NCBI RefSeq assembly: GCF_949769225.1
Contig: NZ_CATKPB010000020.1
DNA: 9,415 nt
Reading direction: 5' to 3' (one strand)
Source: Peptoniphilus_A genitalis
GTDB taxonomy: Bacteria > Bacillota > Clostridia > Tissierellales > Peptoniphilaceae
Made by a program: the position numbers and the translations under genes. A model generated the notes under the pieces. That model was not told where the DNA came from and did no database searches. It worked only from the letters and a program-made list of their open reading frames with translations. The stretch's first letter is position 1, and each line of letters opens with the position of its first letter. Of this stretch, positions 7,139-9,415 are shown piece by piece.

Positions 7139-7140
7139 TT

Positions 7141-8658
7141 TTATTCTTCATCATCCAAAGATGGTTGAATTTTCTGGTTTTCAGCACCTATGGGCTTCAT
7201 TGTTGGGAATAATAATACGTCCCTAATGCTTGGTTGATCTGTTAGAAGGACAATCATCCTGTCAACACCAATTCCAAGTCCACCTGTTGGAGGTAGCCCA
7301 ACTTCAATTGCATTGATGAAGTCTGAATCCATTGGATGAGCTTCGTCATCTCCTGCTGCCTTTTCTGCAACTTGAGCTTCAAATCTTTGTCTTTGATCTA
7401 TTGGGTCATTAAGTTCTGAGAAGGCGTTGGCAAATTCCCAAGTGTTAATGAAGGCTTCAAATCTTTGTGTAAGTCTTGGGTCCTTTGGATTTCTCTTTGC
7501 AAGTGGAGAAACATCTACTGGGTGACCAATTACAAAAGTTGGTTCAACAAGGTGCTCTTCGCAGAATTCTTCAAACATTTCTGAAAGAAGCTTGCCCCAT
7601 GTATCATTTTCATGAACTTCAATGCCCTTTTCTCTTGCAATTTCTCTTGCCTTTTCGTCTGTATCAATTTCGTTAAAGTCAACGTCAGCATATTTTTTAA
7701 CTGCATCAATCATGGTAATTCTCTTCCAAGGTGCCTTTAGGCAAATTTCTGTTCCTTGGTAGTTAATTGTATCTGTTCCAAGAACTTCAAGAGCTACGAA
7801 TTCAAATAGATCTTCAGTTATTCTCATCATTTCTTCGTAGTCAACATAGGCTTGGTAAAGTTCAATGTTTGTAAATTCAGGATTGTGTCTAGTATCCATT
7901 CCTTCGTTTCTAAACATCTTGCCCATTTCATAAACCTTGTCGAAGCCACCAACAATTAGTCTCTTTAGGAATAATTCATTTGCAATTCTTAGTTGCATAT
8001 CAATATCAAGAGTGTTGTGGTGAGTGTAGAAAGGTCTTGCGTTTGCTCCACCTGCTACAGTGCCAAGGATTGGTGTTTCAACTTCTAGGAAGTCCTTCTT
8101 ATCTAAGAATTCTCTTATCTTCTTGATAATTTTATTTCTCTTAATAAATACATCCTTAACTTCAGGATTTACAATTAAGTCAACATATCTTTGTCTGTAT
8201 CTTAGGTCTGGGTCCTTAAGTCCGTGGAATTTTTCTGGAAGAATTTGTAGGGACTTAGAAAGTAGAGTTATATCAGTTGCACGAACTGTGATTTCTCCAG
8301 CTTCTGTCTTAAATACAATTCCCTTAACGCCAACAATATCTCCAATGTCAATGCCCTTAACGTCTTCGTATTTATCTTCAAGGACATCTTTTCTTGCGAA
8401 AACTTGGATGTTGCCTTCTGAGTCTCTAAGGTCTAGGAAGCAAATTTTTCCGTGACGTCTCTTGCTCATAATACGTCCAGCAATAGAAACTTCTCTTTCA
8501 TCTGCTTCGTTGAATTCTTCTTTAATTCCCACTGAATGTGCAGTTACATCATAAGTTTCGTTGACAAAGGGATCCTTGCCTTCCTTTTTTAATTCATCAA
8601 GCTTTTGTCTCTTTAACAAAAGCATTTCATTTAGATTTGCATCTTCTGTTTTCTTCAC
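7141..8658 (-). CDS. lysS: Lysyl-tRNA synthetase, class II
   Basis: LysS charges tRNA-Lys with lysine in the cytoplasm. The 505 residues match the usual 490-510. The N-terminal OB-fold anticodon-binding domain (about 55-145) includes VSIAGRIMSKRRHGKICFLD. The class II catalytic core shows motif 1 around FLDKKDFLEVETPIL (184-198), motif 2 MFRNEGMDTRHNPEFTNIEL (248-267) and motif 3 GLGIGVDRM (about 460-468) followed by LLFPTMKP. A 17-residue acidic tail follows that motif. The GTG start at 8658 is fixed by AGGAGG (8665-8670), which overlaps the greA stop, so translation is coupled to greA. The stop lies directly against the probable ICE end, so the last codons may come from attachment-site sequence. 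The gene seems functional. Confidence 0.98.
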   Translation of the reverse strand: MKKTEDANLNEMLLLKRQKLDELKKEGKDPFVNETYDVTAHSVGIKEEFNEADEREVSIAGRIMSKRRHGKICFLDLRDSEGNIQVFARKDVLEDKYEDVKGIDIGDIVGVKGIVFKTEAGEITVRATDITLLSKSLQILPEKFHGLKDPDLRYRQRYVDLIVNPEVKDVFIKRNKIIKKIREFLDKKDFLEVETPILGTVAGGANARPFYTHHNTLDIDMQLRIANELFLKRLIVGGFDKVYEMGKMFRNEGMDTRHNPEFTNIELYQAYVDYEEMMRITEDLFEFVALEVLGTDTINYQGTEICLKAPWKRITMIDAVKKYADVDFNEIDTDEKAREIAREKGIEVHENDTWGKLLSEMFEEFCEEHLVEPTFVIGHPVDVSPLAKRNPKDPRLTQRFEAFINTWEFANAFSELNDPIDQRQRFEAQVAEKAAGDDEAHPMDSDFINAIEVGLPPTGGLGIGVDRMIVLLTDQPSIRDVLLFPTMKPIGAENQKIQPSLDDEE

Positions 8659-8668
8659 AAACTGCCTC

Positions 8669-9142
8669 CTAAATAGTTATTCCACAAATTTCGTACTTGA
8701 TAATTCCATCTGGAACTTCAACTTCAACTACATCGCCAACACGGTTGCCAATAAGTTTTGAACCAACTGGTGATTCGTTAGAAATTTTTCCTTCAAGTGG
8801 GTCTGCTTCTGCTGAACCAACAATTGTGTACTCGTCTTCTTCCATTGTGTCAAGTTCTCTAACTTTTACGTTGGATCCTATGTTGACAACATCTGTATTT
8901 AAATCTTTTTCATCAATAATTTTAGCATTACGAACCATCATTTCAAGCTTTGCGATTCTCTCTTCAACTTGTGCTTGTTCGTTTTTAGCTTCGTCATACT
9001 CAGAGTTTTCAGAAAGGTCACCATAGCCAAGGGCTACCTTAATTCTTTCAGAAACTTCTTTTCTTCTAACTGTTTTTAAATACTCAATTTCATTTTCGAT
9101 TTTTTCTAAACCTTCCGGTGTAAAAAATATATCTTTTTCCAA
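8669..9142 (-). CDS. greA: Transcription elongation factor GreA
   Basis: GreA enters the RNA polymerase secondary channel and makes the enzyme cleave backtracked RNA so that it can resume. The protein has 157 residues, the standard size. The N-terminal coiled coil (about 8-77) bears the loop GYGDLSENSEYDEAK (39-53), whose Asp42 and Glu45 correspond to the catalytic acidic tip residues. The C-terminal FKBP-like domain (about 85-157) shows GSNVKV, YTIVGSAEADP, ISNESPVGSKLIG and GDVVEVEVP. The start is TTG at 9142, preceded by the purine-rich GAGGGAG (9151-9157) eight bases away. It is the first gene of a pair with lysS, driven by the promoter at 9214-9242, with an intrinsic terminator in the leader. 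Confidence 0.97.
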   Translation of the reverse strand: MEKDIFFTPEGLEKIENEIEYLKTVRRKEVSERIKVALGYGDLSENSEYDEAKNEQAQVEERIAKLEMMVRNAKIIDEKDLNTDVVNIGSNVKVRELDTMEEDEYTIVGSAEADPLEGKISNESPVGSKLIGNRVGDVVEVEVPDGIIKYEICGITI

Positions 9143-9165
9143 AACTCTCTCTCCCTCAATTATAT

Positions 9166-9189
9166 AAAAAATAAGGCGTCAGCCGCCTT
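9166..9189 (-). terminator. Intrinsic terminator inside the greA leader
   Basis: Read on the minus strand, AAGGCG-GCTGA-CGCCTT (9173-9189) is followed by A and six T residues (9166-9171), a standard Rho-independent terminator. It lies downstream of the greA promoter and about 24 bases before the start codon, so transcripts from that promoter must pass through it to reach greA-lysS. This suggests attenuation or release of a leader RNA of about 40 nucleotides. Confidence 0.8.
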
Positions 9190-9213
9190 TCACAAAACCT
9201 TTTAATCTAAGCC

Positions 9214-9242
9214 ATTATAATTTATAGGCTTCTAAATGTCAA
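9214..9242 (-). promoter_or_regulatory. Consensus sigma-A promoter of greA-lysS
   Basis: On the minus strand TTGACA (9237-9242) and TATAAT (9214-9219) are 17 bases apart, a perfect match at both boxes. The start of transcription is expected near 9206-9208, giving a leader of about 65 bases before the greA TTG. Confidence 0.92.
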
Positions 9243-9294
9243 GAAGATTAAGTGACTAGAGGACTTTCATCAACTTTTTTAATTTTATAATCAT

Positions 9295-9411
9295 AACCAC
9301 CGGCTAAGCCGGTGGTTTGTTTTGCCCCTATAAGGGGCTGTTACCGGCAGCATTCCATGCTTTGAACCTTCTTTCTCGTGCACCAATTTTCACAGCTGGT
9401 GCTAAAGCACC
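9295..9411 (-). ncRNA. Hairpin cluster, candidate IS200/IS605-type right end or TnpB-associated RNA
   Basis: Four perfect hairpins lie close together in DNA much richer in GC than its surroundings: GGTGC-N4-GCACC (9398-9411), AGCAT-N3-ATGCT (9349-9361), GCCCC-N5-GGGGC (9324-9338) and AACCACCGGC-N3-GCCGGTGGTT (9295-9317). A second GCACC at 9380-9384 could compete for the same partner. No convincing protein is encoded: one minus-strand frame is open from the edge for only 24 codons. The form, several stems ending in a strong GC hairpin followed by AT-rich DNA, is like the right ends of IS605-family elements, where omega-RNAs are made. The last hairpin may alternatively be a terminator. The transposase side is outside the window, so the identity is uncertain. 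Confidence 0.4.
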
Positions 9412-9415
9412 TTAT

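Noticed and set aside
8060..8455. 131-codon plus-strand open frame opposite lysS
   Set aside because: It lies wholly within the strongly conserved lysS gene on the other strand, has no ribosome site and no recognisable domain; it is a shadow of lysS codon use.
8697..9026. 109-codon plus-strand open frame opposite greA
   Set aside because: Ser/Thr-rich product antisense to greA, typical of a mirrored frame; no ribosome site or family resemblance.
9330..9415. Short minus-strand open frames at the right edge as the tail of a transposase gene
   Set aside because: One frame begins with a stop at 9412-9414 and the other gives only 24 codons without any motif; hairpins dominate, so no coding call was made.

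Overview
The window is AT-rich DNA of a low-GC Gram-positive bacterium. Strong AGGAGG-type ribosome sites, consensus sigma-A promoters, a greA-lysS pair and conjugative-element genes of the Tn1549 type all fit Firmicutes, perhaps an anaerobic coccus or other Clostridia-related lineage. The genus is a guess. Every convincing gene lies on the minus strand, so transcription runs from right to left. Five of the nine genes start with GTG or TTG.

The right side (about 7141-9415) is chromosomal. greA and lysS form a tight pair with a 10-bp gap, and the lysS ribosome site overlaps the greA stop. Upstream of greA is a perfect promoter followed, inside the leader, by an intrinsic terminator, which suggests attenuation or a short leader RNA. 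At the very edge (9295-9411) is a GC-rich cluster of hairpins that resembles the right end of an IS200/IS605-type element or its associated RNA.

The middle (about 3528-7138) is the first block of a Tn1549-like integrative conjugative element (ICE). In transcription order it holds a RepA_N-type replication initiator, a DnaC/IstB-like helicase loader, a PcfB (DUF3801) protein and the VirD4 coupling protein. The ICE end seems to lie just past the lysS stop, where a dyad and short direct repeats look like an attachment site. Inside the rep gene, five copies of a 23-bp unit keyed on TTGTGATTTT lie head to tail. Because 23 is not a multiple of 3, these are repeats of the DNA rather than of the protein, and they look like replication iterons within the coding sequence.

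The left side (1-3527) is a second element inserted in virD4. VirD4 homology stops after residue 341, at the GA of a GGA codon. The next reading is a large serine recombinase of the TnpX/TndX type, a family that uses GA dinucleotide targets. Behind it come a TetR-family regulator and the first 280 codons of a PEP synthase / rifampin phosphotransferase-type enzyme, which runs off the left edge. The tetR promoter is bracketed by two nearly identical operator-like palindromes. The favoured reading is a nested mobile element whose cargo is a self-regulated TetR plus dikinase module. If the enzyme is a true rifampin phosphotransferase, this would be a mobile rifamycin-resistance cassette, but the residues that decide this lie outside the window.
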